A stretch of DNA of 64,000 bases from an uncultured Bacteroidales bacterium (GTDB lineage Bacteria > Bacteroidota > Bacteroidia > Bacteroidales > Bacteroidaceae). A program made the position numbers and the translations under genes. Every line of letters begins with the position of its first letter. The stretch's first letter is position 1. This document shows, in pieces, positions 24,478 through 34,827 of this stretch. The DNA lies in contig CADCGD010000018.1 of NCBI GenBank assembly GCA_902800925.1, forward strand, positions 1-64,000. The letters run 5' to 3'. The notes under the pieces are model-generated. The model searched no databases, had not been told where the DNA came from, and worked only from the letters and a program-made list of their open reading frames with translations.

Positions 24478-26033
24478 CGATAGAGTTGTTTACGTATTCC
24501 TTGCGGTGTTCTTACGATATAGAGATTACCCCGCTGAGGATTGTCAACGCGACGACCTTGCAGATCGTAACATTCCTGAATCTTGAAACCAGCAACCTTA
24601 ATATCCTTGATTCCCGTAGGATCGCCCCCCATGAAGTCAAAGGAAACCAATCCGTCTTCTGACATCCGGATGTTAGTGATGGGCTTGCCAAGCAGCGATC
24701 CGTCCGGATAGTACATGGCAGCAGCCGGAGTGGACATATCGGTCAGTTGATTGTTCATTACCTCACCATCCACCACATACGGATAAGGTGACGTGCTAAG
24801 ATGGCGGTTGTTCATGCGAGGACTTTTTGCAAAGGTATTCAGACCTTTCTCATCAATATAAGCATCCCATGCATCATAGTCCATGTTGTCAGCTGGCACA
24901 ATGTAGAAGCGACGTTTCGTCTTGTCATTATTCACCGAGTTGCCACGCCATGCAGACCCATCATAGTTGACATGATAGATGACCAGTCCCTTGCCTGGTG
25001 CACCCAGATCCCAACCACGTTGCTGACGATTCTCTAGCAACAGCCATTCCGAGTCGGAATGCATGATGCGATATACCTCACCGCCCTCTGCAGAGGGTTT
25101 TAAATCGGTAATGGAGGTAGGCACCGTAAGGTCGATGGGTGTCAACCAGCCCAGCAGCATCTTCTCCATCGCTGTGAAGTTTGGCGGGCACCAACCATTG
25201 TTAGTAAAGTTTCCTCCATCCATCAGGTCCCACTCGTCACAGGCAGAAAAATATGAATTATTGGCCGGATAGATGTCTGGAAGGCCCAAGCTATGCGTAA
25301 ACTCGTGACAGATGGTACCGATGCCACAAGAAAGGGGTTTGCTGGCAGGCAAAAGTTCACCACTACAAGTATAGTTCGATATTTTGTAACCTGTAGCAGT
25401 CGTTATAGTAGAAAATGAACTCGTATTGGGCCAGATATGTCCATAACTCTGACTACTACTGATATTACCTGTTACACCGGCATAGACATAGATAACCTGC
25501 TCAATGGATTTATTGCCATCCCAATCATACACGGAGAGATCGATATCCGGATGCTCTGTCAGCATCTTATTCGTAGCCTCTATAAGGACATTCCTACCAT
25601 AGTTCCTAGTGTTTTCGGTCGGATTATCGTACGGCTGTGCCTTACCACTAGTCTTGTAGGGACCATATATGTCAAACTGCAGATTACACAGTCCCTGCGA
25701 CTGGTCGCGATAGTAGTCGGCCACGCAGCCCAGACCCTTATCGTCGTTGAAACCAGACTCGTTGAAAACCTTCTCATAGAAAGTATGTGCATCGTTCGTA
25801 TAGCTGAATTCGGTATCTGCAAACTCTATCAGAATCACCAGTTGTCGATAGGTTCGTTCTGGATCCCAATCATTCTGAACAGCAGGTAGTCTCCTCTGCG
25901 CTGCCCGATGGCCCACAGCCGTAGCGTCAGGACTGTCAGGCAAGCAGTCGCCACGAACAACCTTCAGTTCCTCCTGTGCGTTCATGCACAGGGGGAACAG
26001 GGCTGTCAATAGTATGATGATTATTTTGCACAT
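24474..26033 (-). CDS. Secreted M6-family metalloprotease, copy 2
   Basis: Paralogue of the next gene downstream: about 519 residues, signal peptide to about MNAQ, zinc motif [38 protein letters not shown] (shared with ENRQQTGWDSSIPGHG in copy 1), and a C-terminal [18 protein letters not shown] tail. Start MCK (26033) or the ATG at 26042; both overlap the end of the fumarase gene, so translation is coupled. The operon link of two secreted proteases to fumarase is probably a matter of position, not pathway. Confidence 0.82.
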   Translation of the reverse strand: MCKIIIILLTALFPLCMNAQEELKVVRGDCLPDSPDATAVGHRAAQRRLPAVQNDWDPERTYRQLVILIEFADTEFSYTNDAHTFYEKVFNESGFNDDKGLGCVADYYRDQSQGLCNLQFDIYGPYKTSGKAQPYDNPTENTRNYGRNVLIEATNKMLTEHPDIDLSVYDWDGNKSIEQVIYVYAGVTGNISSSQSYGHIWPNTSSFSTITTATGYKISNYTCSGELLPASKPLSCGIGTICHEFTHSLGLPDIYPANNSYFSACDEWDLMDGGNFTNNGWCPPNFTAMEKMLLGWLTPIDLTVPTSITDLKPSAEGGEVYRIMHSDSEWLLLENRQQRGWDLGAPGKGLVIYHVNYDGSAWRGNSVNNDKTKRRFYIVPADNMDYDAWDAYIDEKGLNTFAKSPRMNNRHLSTSPYPYVVDGEVMNNQLTDMSTPAAAMYYPDGSLLGKPITNIRMSEDGLVSFDFMGGDPTGIKDIKVAGFKIQECYDLQGRRVDNPQRGNLYIVRTPQGIRKQLYR

Positions 26034-27670
26034 GGTGTCCAAGGCTTCAGAGTCTTGAAGAAGTCGTTACCCTTATCATCAACCAGGATAAAGGCAGGGA
26101 AGTTCTCAACATCAATCTTCCAGACAGCCTCCATACCGAGCTCTGGATATTCTACGCACTCAATGCTCTTGATAGAACTCTGAGAGAGAACGGCAGCGAC
26201 ACCGCCAATAGAACCCAGATAGAAACCGCCATGCTTCTTACAAGCCTCGGTAACGACATCTGAACGGTTACCTTTGGCAATCATCACGAGTGAGGCCCCC
26301 TGCGACTGGAACTCATCCACATAGGGATCCATACGGTTTGCTGTCGTTGGGCCCATCGAACCACAGGGATAGCCCTCTGGGGTCTTAGCAGGACCGGCAT
26401 AGAGTACAGGGTACTTCTTGAAATAATCGGGCAATCCCTCACCAGCATCGAGACGAGCCTTGAGCTTAGCGTGAGCGATGTCACGGGCCACAATAATAGT
26501 GCCCTTCAGATTGACACGGGTAGAGACAGGATACTTACTGAGTTCCTTACGAACAGCATCGATACCCTCATTCAGGTCGATGGTGATGGTGTTAGCACCC
26601 TCGCCAGCCTTAGCATACTCGGCAGGAATGAGCTCTGAAGGATTCGAGTCCATCTTCTCCAGCCAGATACCGTCGGCATTGATCTTTGCCTTGATATTTC
26701 TATCTGCAGAGCAGCTGACGCCCATACCAATCGGGCAAGAAGCGCCATGACGAGGCAAACGAATCACGCGGATATCGTGAGCCAGGTACTTACCACCAAA
26801 CTGAGCTCCCAAGCCAATCTTATGAGCCTCCTTCAGCAGTTTCTCCTCGAGGTCAACATCGCGGAAAGCGCGACCTGTCTCGTCGCCCGTAGTAGGCAGA
26901 CCATCGTAGAACTTGATAGAAGCGAGTTTCACGGTGAGCAGGTTCTTCTCGGCAGAGGTTCCACCAATCACAAAGGCGATGTGGTATGGAGGACAAGCAG
27001 CAGTACCCAGACTCTTCATCTTCTCTACCAAGAATGGGATGAGTGTTCCCTCGTTCTGGATAGTAGCCTTGGTCATTGGGTAGAAGTAGGTCTTGTTAGC
27101 AGAGCCACCACCCTTAGCTACCATCACAAACTTATACTCAGCACCCTCTGTTGCCTCGATATCAATCTGTGCAGGCAGGTTGCAACGAGTGTTCACCTCG
27201 TCATACATGTTCAGAGGAGCGTTCTGCGAGTAGCGCAGGTTATCCTGAGTAAAGGTATTGAACACACCAAGGCTCAGCGCCTCTTCGTCCTCGAAACCAG
27301 TCCAGATCTGCTGACCCTTCTCACCATGAATAATAGCTGTACCCGTATCCTGACAAAACGGCAGGATGCCACGTGCTGCCACCTCGGCATTGCGCAGGAA
27401 CTGCAAAGCGACATACTTGTCATTCTCAGATGCCTCCGGGTCGTTGAGAATCTTAGCCACCTGCAGGTTATGCTCACGACGCAGCATGAACTCCACATCG
27501 TGGAAAGCCTGCTGAGCCAAGAGCGTCAGGGCCTCTTTAGAGACCTTTACGATTTGCTTACCTTCAAACTCTGACGTTGTCACGCCTTCCTTACTCAACA
27601 AGCGGTACTCCGTCTTGTCCTCGCCCACCTGAAACATCGGGGCATACTTGAATGCTACTGGATTTGCCAT
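26021..27670 (-). CDS. fumA: Class I fumarate hydratase ([4Fe-4S])
   Basis: Oxygen-sensitive fumarase interconverting fumarate and malate; in succinate-producing anaerobes it runs toward fumarate in the reductive branch feeding fumarate reductase. 549 residues, a single-chain two-domain enzyme: N-terminal cluster-binding part with [26 protein letters not shown] and [17 protein letters not shown] as the likely three cysteine ligands; C-terminal part with [21 protein letters not shown]. Lies 25 bp downstream of the M16 gene in the hflX operon. Confidence 0.93.
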   Translation of the reverse strand: MANPVAFKYAPMFQVGEDKTEYRLLSKEGVTTSEFEGKQIVKVSKEALTLLAQQAFHDVEFMLRREHNLQVAKILNDPEASENDKYVALQFLRNAEVAARGILPFCQDTGTAIIHGEKGQQIWTGFEDEEALSLGVFNTFTQDNLRYSQNAPLNMYDEVNTRCNLPAQIDIEATEGAEYKFVMVAKGGGSANKTYFYPMTKATIQNEGTLIPFLVEKMKSLGTAACPPYHIAFVIGGTSAEKNLLTVKLASIKFYDGLPTTGDETGRAFRDVDLEEKLLKEAHKIGLGAQFGGKYLAHDIRVIRLPRHGASCPIGMGVSCSADRNIKAKINADGIWLEKMDSNPSELIPAEYAKAGEGANTITIDLNEGIDAVRKELSKYPVSTRVNLKGTIIVARDIAHAKLKARLDAGEGLPDYFKKYPVLYAGPAKTPEGYPCGSMGPTTANRMDPYVDEFQSQGASLVMIAKGNRSDVVTEACKKHGGFYLGSIGGVAAVLSQSSIKSIECVEYPELGMEAVWKIDVENFPAFILVDDKGNDFFKTLKPWTPCAK

Positions 27671-27695
27671 ATTAGTTGTCTGTATTTGTTAGTTA

Positions 27696-30605
27696 TTAAT
27701 ATCCAAAAATTTCTTCTGTCGTCAAGCGACGGATGGGACCAATCTTACCAAGTGATTCCATGTCGAGTTCCTTCTCATCGCCCAATATGATGTAGCGATA
27801 GGTCTTGTTAGCCATCTGCTTCTTCTCGAAGTTCACCATATCCTGCAACGTCACCTTGCCCAAATCCTCATAGATTTTCTGGTTCAAATCGTAGTCCAGA
27901 CCCAGCTTTTTCATAGCGTTCCACTTGTTGATGATGCTCATCTTGGTGGTGCGCAGGCTGGCCAACTGCTTGGTCAATCCCTCCTTGGCTATCTTAAATG
28001 CAGTCTCGCTGGCAGGCATCTCGTTCAGAATCTTATGGAAGTGATTGATACAATCCATCATCTTATCGTTCTGAGTGATGATATGAGTCATATAGTTTTC
28101 CTTGCCACTCTTCTTGTCAGGACGTCCATAGTAGGCGGCGGCATTATAAGCCAGACCACGAGCCTCGCGCATTTCCTGGAATACAATTCCGTTCATACCG
28201 CCACCGAAGTACTCGTTGAACACGCCTACTACAGCAGCCTCATCGATATTCCAGTTGCGATGCTCGTCGTGATACATTCGCATATAGATATTCTTAGCGT
28301 CGAATGGTGCAATCCATACCTCGTTGGTAGGTGTCTGCTGGCGCTCATACTCCTTGTTCTGTGGCACAGGCAGCAGCTTCTTTGGCATCTTATGCGTCTT
28401 GGTCACAATGTCAGAAACCTCCTTCACGGTCATAGGTCCATAATACTCCACGCTGTGCTCATAGCTGCTCAGATTCTTCAGCAGGTCAACAAACACCTGT
28501 GGGTTGGTGTTCTTCAGCTGCTCCTCAGTCATGATGTCTCTACTGAAGTTGCGCTTGCCAAACACACCATAGTTATACAGCCAGTTGAAGTAGCCACGCT
28601 GATTTTTCTTGGCATCATCACGACGCTTCAGAATCTGACCCACCATTTCGTTGTAGGCCTCCTTGTCCACCTTGGCATTCTGCAGCAGTTCCTCGCCCAG
28701 TGCCAGGGCAGCCTGCATGTTCTCGCTCAGACCCATCAGGCGAACGTTGATTTCATCGCTACCCTCGCCCACATAGAAGTCGCAGCCCAGCTCATAGAAC
28801 TTCTGCTTCAACTCTGCAGCAGTATACTTGTCAGTGCCCAGATAGTCGATATAGTCTGTTGCCACGTCGTAGCGGTTGTCAGCCTTGCGACCAAACTCAT
28901 AATGCAGGTTCAGTTGGAACAGACCGTTCTCTGTGTTCTTTACATATTTCAGTGGCAGTCCCTTCTTGGTCTTAGCCATTGTCATATCCTTCTTAAAGTC
29001 TACAAACTTAGGCTGGATAGGCTCCACCTTCGCATTCTGGATATCCTTCACAAACTGACTCATCATGTCGCGGTTGGTGGGGATGGGCGTAATAGCAGGC
29101 TTGTCTATCTTCTTCTGCAGAGAGTCCACACCCTGCTTCTTGAATACTGTTACATAACCATTGGTAAAGAACTTGTTGGCAAATGTCACAATATCCTGCT
29201 TGGTAATCTTCGACACACGGTCGATGCTCTCAACCTCCTGTTTCCAGTCCACCTCATTGATAAAGGCGTCTACAAACATATCGGCTCGTCCCTCGTTGCT
29301 CTCCAGCGTCTGATAGCGATTGCGTTTGTAGTTGTTAATGATGCTAGGCAGCAAGTTGTCAGGGAAGTCGCCCTTTTTCAGTTTATCTATTTCGGCCAAC
29401 ATTAGGCTACGAACCTCTTCCAGGCTCTGGCCCTGCTTGGGTGCACCAATCAACAAGAAACCACCATGATCACGCATCAGCTCAGCACCGGCTCCCGCTC
29501 TTTGTACCTTCATGGTCTGGTTCAGGTCAAGGTCGAACAATCCTGCACGTCCATTGCTCAGCACGCTCGACAACAAATTCAGAGTGTCAGCCTGCAGACT
29601 GTTCGCCTGCTTAGCACGCCAAGCCATCCATACTTGCTCAGCCTCCTGTCCGATAACTGTGGTATCCTTAGGAGCAGTTAATGCGGGGAGTGGTGCAAAA
29701 GTAGGTTGTTTCACATCAGCACCAGGCTTCCAACTGCTGAAATACTTGTCGATGATAGCGATGGTCTTGTCAGGATCCAGGTCACCAGCCATACAGATGG
29801 CCACGTTGTTTGGGCGATACCACTTGTTGAAGTAGTTCTTGATGTTTGTTATCGAAGGATTCTTCAGGTGCTCCTGAGTACCGATGGTGGTCTGTGTGCC
29901 ATAAGGATGGTTAGGCCACAGCATCTTACACAGCGCAGCAAACAACTTGCGACTGTCGCTGGTCAGTCCGATGTTATACTCCTCATATACAGCCTCAAGC
30001 TCTGTGTGGAAACCACGTATCACCATATTCTGGAAACGGTCGGCCTGAATCTTAGCCCAGTTATCAATCTCGTTCGATGGTATATCCTCTGTATAGCAAG
30101 TCACATCGTTCGATGTATAAGCATTAGTACCCTCAGCACCAATGGCAGCCATCAGCTTGTCGTACTCATTGGGGATGAAATACTTGGCAGCCACCTGAGA
30201 TACAGAGTCAATCTCATGATAGGCTTGCTTACGAGCGGCAGGATCGGTCAGCTTGCGATAAGCCTCGTAACGCTGTTCAATCTGGTCGAGCAACGGAGCC
30301 TCAGCAGTGGGATTGTTAGTACCAAACTGCTTAGTACCCTTAAACATCAGGTGCTCCAGATAGTGAGCTAGTCCAGTCGTCTCTGCGGGGTCATTCTTTG
30401 AACCTGTACGCACAGCGATATATGTCTGAATACGAGGTTTTTCCGTATTTACGCTCAAATAAACCCTCAACCCATTGTCGAGTGTATAAATACGTGTCTG
30501 CATCATATCTCCAGACACCGTTACATACTTGTAATCCTTAGCCTGTACGCCGATGGCCAACAGACAACAGCCGATAGCCAACAGACAATTCTTTTTAATC
30601 TTCAT
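27696..30605 (-). CDS. M16 family zinc peptidase (two-unit pitrilysin-like)
   Basis: 969 residues, exported (signal peptide MKIKKNCLLAIGCCLLAIGVQA). The first M16 unit has the inverted zinc motif HYLEHLMFKGT and the downstream Glu in LEAVYEEYNIG. The second, inactive-type unit (from about residue 560) lacks HxxEH but keeps the fold (FNEYFGGGMNGIVFQEMREARGLAYNA). Probable periplasmic peptide degradation. The ATG overlaps the DUF4954 stop by 11 nt, placing it firmly in the operon. Confidence 0.9.
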   Translation of the reverse strand: MKIKKNCLLAIGCCLLAIGVQAKDYKYVTVSGDMMQTRIYTLDNGLRVYLSVNTEKPRIQTYIAVRTGSKNDPAETTGLAHYLEHLMFKGTKQFGTNNPTAEAPLLDQIEQRYEAYRKLTDPAARKQAYHEIDSVSQVAAKYFIPNEYDKLMAAIGAEGTNAYTSNDVTCYTEDIPSNEIDNWAKIQADRFQNMVIRGFHTELEAVYEEYNIGLTSDSRKLFAALCKMLWPNHPYGTQTTIGTQEHLKNPSITNIKNYFNKWYRPNNVAICMAGDLDPDKTIAIIDKYFSSWKPGADVKQPTFAPLPALTAPKDTTVIGQEAEQVWMAWRAKQANSLQADTLNLLSSVLSNGRAGLFDLDLNQTMKVQRAGAGAELMRDHGGFLLIGAPKQGQSLEEVRSLMLAEIDKLKKGDFPDNLLPSIINNYKRNRYQTLESNEGRADMFVDAFINEVDWKQEVESIDRVSKITKQDIVTFANKFFTNGYVTVFKKQGVDSLQKKIDKPAITPIPTNRDMMSQFVKDIQNAKVEPIQPKFVDFKKDMTMAKTKKGLPLKYVKNTENGLFQLNLHYEFGRKADNRYDVATDYIDYLGTDKYTAAELKQKFYELGCDFYVGEGSDEINVRLMGLSENMQAALALGEELLQNAKVDKEAYNEMVGQILKRRDDAKKNQRGYFNWLYNYGVFGKRNFSRDIMTEEQLKNTNPQVFVDLLKNLSSYEHSVEYYGPMTVKEVSDIVTKTHKMPKKLLPVPQNKEYERQQTPTNEVWIAPFDAKNIYMRMYHDEHRNWNIDEAAVVGVFNEYFGGGMNGIVFQEMREARGLAYNAAAYYGRPDKKSGKENYMTHIITQNDKMMDCINHFHKILNEMPASETAFKIAKEGLTKQLASLRTTKMSIINKWNAMKKLGLDYDLNQKIYEDLGKVTLQDMVNFEKKQMANKTYRYIILGDEKELDMESLGKIGPIRRLTTEEIFGY

Positions 30606-32448
30606 AATCTATTTCGTGATCCAATTTTGAGATAAAGTCATCGAAGACATCCTGCTCGACATCACCCATAGAGAACTCCTTCTCAGCGTCCTTGCGGATC
30701 TCGGCAATCCATGCACGACGAGCCTTGACATAATCCTCACGGATACGCTGGATGGCAGCATCGTTAATTTCGTCGAGACCGTAGTAGTCAAGAATCAGCT
30801 GGTAGGTCCATGTCCACTGGTATTCGCGATAGTGCTCGTTGATTTCGTTGAAACGTTCCAACACCTCGCGGATGCTCTCGATGGTACCGTTCTTGATGTC
30901 GTTGAGCAAACGCTCCTCCTCGCTGGCAGGCAGCAAGAGACCAGAGAGATCGTTCCACTGACCCAGGCCAATTTCAGTAGCGGGCTTGCCCAGCCATTGT
31001 TCCTTGACGGCACGCTTCAGCACAGCACCCATATAGATGCGGAGGGCAATGTCGTAGTATTTAATACCCTTCTTCAGCGACGAGGCATTGATGATATACT
31101 CCTGGAAGTTGTACGATGACACATTGTTGCCACCGGCCTGACGCAGGTTCTCCAGAATCTTCTTACCCTCTACAATCTCACCGACAGTAAATGGCGACAA
31201 CCAGTCGAAGTTGATGATGCTCTTACGGCTCGAAGCAGCACGCTTGTCACGCTTCGGCCATTTCTTAATGTCACGATAGAGTCCCACCGTTGTAATGTTA
31301 CGACCAGGCACGATATACATCGTCTCACCATAAGCCATCAGATAGGCAAATGGCAGACAGCGCATGTCAGGATGGTTCATCAACTTACCGAAGCAGACAG
31401 AGAAAGCGCCAATCTTTGCAGGCATCAGCACATAGGCGCCAGAAGCAGTCTTGGAGCCACGCTCCAGCACACCATAGTGCATGGGACCCATCTTGTAGGC
31501 ATGGTTCGAGAAGTTAGTGTTCGAACCAGCATTGTAGAATGAGAACTCACCACCAATCAGCAACGAGCTCTTGTGGTGCGAGGCAGAGAACGGTCCGCAG
31601 AAGGCAGCACAGGCCTCACCATTGGCCATATAGCTGTTGGCGAAGAACACGCTGGCCTCAGCAGTGAAACCATTGGTAATCTGACAGGCCTCACCAACAA
31701 AGCAGTCCTGCATCTTCACGGAGTTGGTGATGGAACAACCGTTCGAGATAATGCTGTTCTCGCAGATAACACCCGTACCGATAAATACGGAGTCATCTTT
31801 CGACGAGAGGATGGTACAGTCGCTCAAACGGGCAGCACCATTGATCTCACAGTCTTCCTTGATAACAGTATTGGTAATTTCCTTGGAGTTGATGATTTTC
31901 ACGCCGTTGCCGATGGTTCCGCGCTCAGGTTGTGTGAAGCGAATCTCCTCATTAATCAGACGTGACAGACTGTCTTTCAGCTGTTTGTCCTTGAAATACT
32001 TCACCATAAAGGCGGCCAGCTGTGAATTCAGGTCGTGGAAAAGCACCACATTACCATCGCCCATCTCGTTGAGTACACTGATAAGATGGCCCTCGCCAAA
32101 AGAAGCGCCCTCAGTGGTCTCCATCGTGGAGATGTTTGAGATATAGCAGTCGTTGCCAATAGTATAGTTGTTGATGTAGTTGCCAATCTTCTCGATGAGA
32201 CAGTTGTCGCCAACGGTGACGTTGCGCAGAGTTGCATCGTTGATTCCGGAATGTTTTACAAAGCCCTTCGATACTTCCACCTGCTTCTCGAAGACACCCA
32301 GTCGGATGTCACCGTAGAAGATAACACGATGGAAATTATAGGGAGAAAACTCCTCCGCAACCTTAACACGCTGCCAGTCCTCAGCCCAACAGCTATTGTT
32401 TTCCAGTACGTGAATCTCATCGTCTGTCAAAAATCTGTAGTCTCTCAT
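30595..32448 (-). CDS. DUF4954 family protein with left-handed beta-helix repeats
   Basis: 617-residue Bacteroidetes protein of unknown function. The middle (about 80-330) has hexapeptide-like repeats ending in Ile/Val, such as VGDNCLIEKIGNYINNYTIGNDCYI and VIKEDCEINGAARLSDCTI, predicting a left-handed beta helix like sugar acyl/nucleotidyltransferases. C-terminal 200 residues are helical and charged. No signal peptide, so cytosolic. An acyl- or sugar-transfer role is possible from the fold but unproven. Between hflX (21 bp upstream) and the M16 gene. Confidence 0.8.
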   Translation of the reverse strand: MRDYRFLTDDEIHVLENNSCWAEDWQRVKVAEEFSPYNFHRVIFYGDIRLGVFEKQVEVSKGFVKHSGINDATLRNVTVGDNCLIEKIGNYINNYTIGNDCYISNISTMETTEGASFGEGHLISVLNEMGDGNVVLFHDLNSQLAAFMVKYFKDKQLKDSLSRLINEEIRFTQPERGTIGNGVKIINSKEITNTVIKEDCEINGAARLSDCTILSSKDDSVFIGTGVICENSIISNGCSITNSVKMQDCFVGEACQITNGFTAEASVFFANSYMANGEACAAFCGPFSASHHKSSLLIGGEFSFYNAGSNTNFSNHAYKMGPMHYGVLERGSKTASGAYVLMPAKIGAFSVCFGKLMNHPDMRCLPFAYLMAYGETMYIVPGRNITTVGLYRDIKKWPKRDKRAASSRKSIINFDWLSPFTVGEIVEGKKILENLRQAGGNNVSSYNFQEYIINASSLKKGIKYYDIALRIYMGAVLKRAVKEQWLGKPATEIGLGQWNDLSGLLLPASEEERLLNDIKNGTIESIREVLERFNEINEHYREYQWTWTYQLILDYYGLDEINDAAIQRIREDYVKARRAWIAEIRKDAEKEFSMGDVEQDVFDDFISKLDHEIDYED

Positions 32449-32469
32449 AATCTTATTGTGTTTGGTTCA

Positions 32470-33786
32470 TTATTCTTCTATCTGATACAGGAAGTCGTTA
32501 TACGGATATTTCTGCACATGCAGCTCGCGGACACGCTTGTAGAGAATCTCGCGCAACATGTCGATATTCTCTTTCTGCTTGGCAGAGATGAACAGGCACT
32601 CCAAATAGTGCTGGTTCTCACCAGTACGTGCCATCCAGGTCTGCTTCAGGTCATCGAGCGTCAGGTTCTCCTTGGTAATCGGTGTCAGGTCATCGGCCTC
32701 TTTCTCGACCCATGAGTAGGCATCAATCTTGTTGAACACCAGCATGGCGGGTTTCTCGGCACAGCCCAGTTCCTTCAACGTCTCCTCCACCACGCGGATC
32801 TGTTCCTCAAAATCGGGGTGCGAGATATCCACCACATGCACCAACAGGTCGGCCTCGCGCACCTCATCGAGCGTTGACTTGAACGACTCCACCAGGTCGG
32901 AGGGCAGCTTACGAATGAATCCTACCGTATCTGCCAACAAGAAGGGCAGATTGTCGATGGTCATCTTTCTCACCGTGGTATCCAGCGTCGCAAAAAGTTT
33001 GTTCTCTGCAAACACATCACTCTTTGCCAGCAGGTTCATCATCGTGGACTTGCCGACATTGGTATAACCCACCAGTGCCACACGAATCAGTCGACCACGG
33101 TTCTTACGCTGGGTGGTCTTCTGTTTGTCAATCTCCACCAGTCGCTCTTTCAACAGCGAGATGCGCTGACGGATAATACGCTGGTCCATCTCCAACTGCG
33201 TTTCACCAGGACCACGAAGACCCACGGAGCCCTTTCCGCCACCGCTACCAGAACCACCGCCCTGGCGTTCCAGGTGGGTCCACAAGCGTTGCAGACGGGG
33301 CAGCATATAACGGTACTGTGCCAGCTCCACCTGTGTCTTGGCCTCAGCAGTCTGGGCACGCATGGCAAAGATGTCGAGAATCAGCGAAGTACGATCAAGG
33401 ATTTTCACCTTCAGTTCATTCTCGATATTTCGAATCTGCTTGGCAGACAACTCATCGTCGAAGATGACCATACCGACAGGCTGCGGAACCTCCTGACCGT
33501 CTTCAGGTTCTGGTGATCCTGCATCTAACCAATCGTAGTAAGCATCTTCCTTTTGCTTGATATATTGGCGAATCTCTTCGAGCTTACCCTTGCCCACATA
33601 AGTCACCTGACTGGGGCCCTGCACCTTCTGCGTGAAACGCTTCACAGTGACAGCTCCAGCGGTGTCGGCCAGAAACTCCAGCTCGTCCAGATATTCTTTT
33701 GTCTTCGCCTCATCCTGCTGCTGTGTTATCAATCCGACAAGTACAGCAGTCTCGGCTTTAGCTTCAGATATAACAAATTCCTTCAT
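32470..33786 (-). CDS. hflX: GTPase HflX
   Basis: Ribosome-associated GTPase that splits stalled 70S ribosomes in other bacteria. 438 residues from 33786. The N-terminal HflX domain ends in GPGETQLEMDQR; the G domain has GYTNVGKST (G1), DTVGFIRKLP (G3) and NKID (G4). The Gly-rich GGGSGSGGGKGSVG linker before it is normal. The start MKEFVISEA is chosen because the -7 box at 33795-33802 lies just upstream; the longer frame begins inside the promoter. First gene of a six-gene leftward operon. Confidence 0.93.
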   Translation of the reverse strand: MKEFVISEAKAETAVLVGLITQQQDEAKTKEYLDELEFLADTAGAVTVKRFTQKVQGPSQVTYVGKGKLEEIRQYIKQKEDAYYDWLDAGSPEPEDGQEVPQPVGMVIFDDELSAKQIRNIENELKVKILDRTSLILDIFAMRAQTAEAKTQVELAQYRYMLPRLQRLWTHLERQGGGSGSGGGKGSVGLRGPGETQLEMDQRIIRQRISLLKERLVEIDKQKTTQRKNRGRLIRVALVGYTNVGKSTMMNLLAKSDVFAENKLFATLDTTVRKMTIDNLPFLLADTVGFIRKLPSDLVESFKSTLDEVREADLLVHVVDISHPDFEEQIRVVEETLKELGCAEKPAMLVFNKIDAYSWVEKEADDLTPITKENLTLDDLKQTWMARTGENQHYLECLFISAKQKENIDMLREILYKRVRELHVQKYPYNDFLYQIEE

Positions 33787-33794
33787 AATCGGTG

Positions 33795-33802
33795 CAAAGT
33801 TA
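33795..33802 (-). promoter_or_regulatory. -7 box of the hflX operon
   Basis: Minus-strand TAACTTTG, 8 nt before the hflX ATG. Confidence 0.6.
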
Positions 33803-33846
33803 AAAAAAAAATATGAATTATTCATTAATAATTATGAATTATTTCT

Positions 33847-33854
33847 TACCTTTG
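33847..33854 (+). promoter_or_regulatory. -7 box of nagB
   Basis: TACCTTTG, about 37 nt before the nagB ATG; divergent from the hflX promoter across 44 bp. Confidence 0.6.
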
Positions 33855-33891
33855 CAACCGATAAGACAAAAACTTTATATTTTTCACACTT

Positions 33892-34683
33892 ATGAGACTA
33901 ATTATTGAACCCGACTATCAGAAGATGTCGCAATGGGCTGCAGAACATGTCATTGAGCGTATCAATGCCTTCCAGCCCACCAAAGAGAAACCGTTTGTAT
34001 TGGGTCTTCCCACAGGTTCTTCACCCGAAGGCATGTATGCTTGCCTGGTGAAAGCCAACAAGGAAGGACGCGTATCGTTCAAGAACGTGTTGACGTTCAA
34101 CATGGACGAATATGTAGGTCTGCCTGAGGAGCACCCTGAGAGCTACCACTCTTTCATGGCCCGCAATCTGTTCAACCACATTGACTGCCCGAAGGAGAAC
34201 ATCCACATCCTCAACGGCAATGCCAAGGACCTGGCTGCAGAATGCGCACACTACGAAGAGATGATCAAGGAAGCTGGTGGTATCGACCTGTTCATTGGCG
34301 GTATCGGTCCTGACGGACACATCGCCTTCAACGAGCCTTACAGCTCACTGACCAGCCGCACCCGCGTGAAGACGCTGACCACCGATACGATTATTGCCAA
34401 CAGCCGTTTCTTCGACAACGACGTCAACAAGGTTCCCAAGCTGGCCCTCACCGTTGGTGTAGGTACTGTGATGGATGCCAAGGAAGTGATGATTCTCGTC
34501 AACGGCCATCACAAGGCTCGCGCTTTGAAGGCTGCCGTTGAGGGTGCTGTTACCCATGAGTGGACTATCTCAGCTCTGCAGATGCATCAGCATGGCATTA
34601 TCGTTGCTGACGAGCCCGCTACTGACGAGCTGAAGGTTGCTACCTACAAGTACTTCAAGGATATCGAGAAGAACAACCTGTAA
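33892..34683 (+). CDS. nagB: Glucosamine-6-phosphate deaminase
   Basis: Converts glucosamine-6-phosphate to fructose-6-phosphate and ammonia, opening amino-sugar catabolism. 263 residues. Family motifs: [12 protein letters not shown] (phosphate), [11 protein letters not shown] (catalytic Asp), [16 protein letters not shown] (His and Glu of the relay) and SRTRVKTL. Monocistronic. It counterbalances GlmM, which uses the same substrate pool for wall synthesis. No NagA or transport gene is nearby. Confidence 0.95.
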   Translation: MRLIIEPDYQKMSQWAAEHVIERINAFQPTKEKPFVLGLPTGSSPEGMYACLVKANKEGRVSFKNVLTFNMDEYVGLPEEHPESYHSFMARNLFNHIDCPKENIHILNGNAKDLAAECAHYEEMIKEAGGIDLFIGGIGPDGHIAFNEPYSSLTSRTRVKTLTTDTIIANSRFFDNDVNKVPKLALTVGVGTVMDAKEVMILVNGHHKARALKAAVEGAVTHEWTISALQMHQHGIIVADEPATDELKVATYKYFKDIEKNNL

Positions 34684-34692
34684 GACAGAACT

Positions 34693-34796
34693 TCGAAACC
34701 TCGATTTTTCGAAACTTCGAAACTTCGAGACATCGAAACATCGAGATTTCGAAATATCGAAATATCGGAATATCGAAATATCGAAATATCGAAACA
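34693..34796. repeat. 8-bp-period TCGA tandem array (13 units)
   Basis: TCGA (once TCGG) recurs every exactly 8 bp from 34693 to 34789, with units such as TCGAAATA and TCGAAACT. A related array lies at 43707-43762. Confidence 0.8.
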
Positions 34797-34827
34797 AAAA
34801 AGTAAGGAATCGCTTCCTTACTTTTTT
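34796..34827. terminator. Bidirectional terminator between nagB and dnaA
   Basis: AAAAAAGTAAGGAA (34796-34809), loop TCGC, TTCCTTACTTTTTT (34814-34827). The dnaA stop codon begins at the end of the right arm. Confidence 0.88.
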
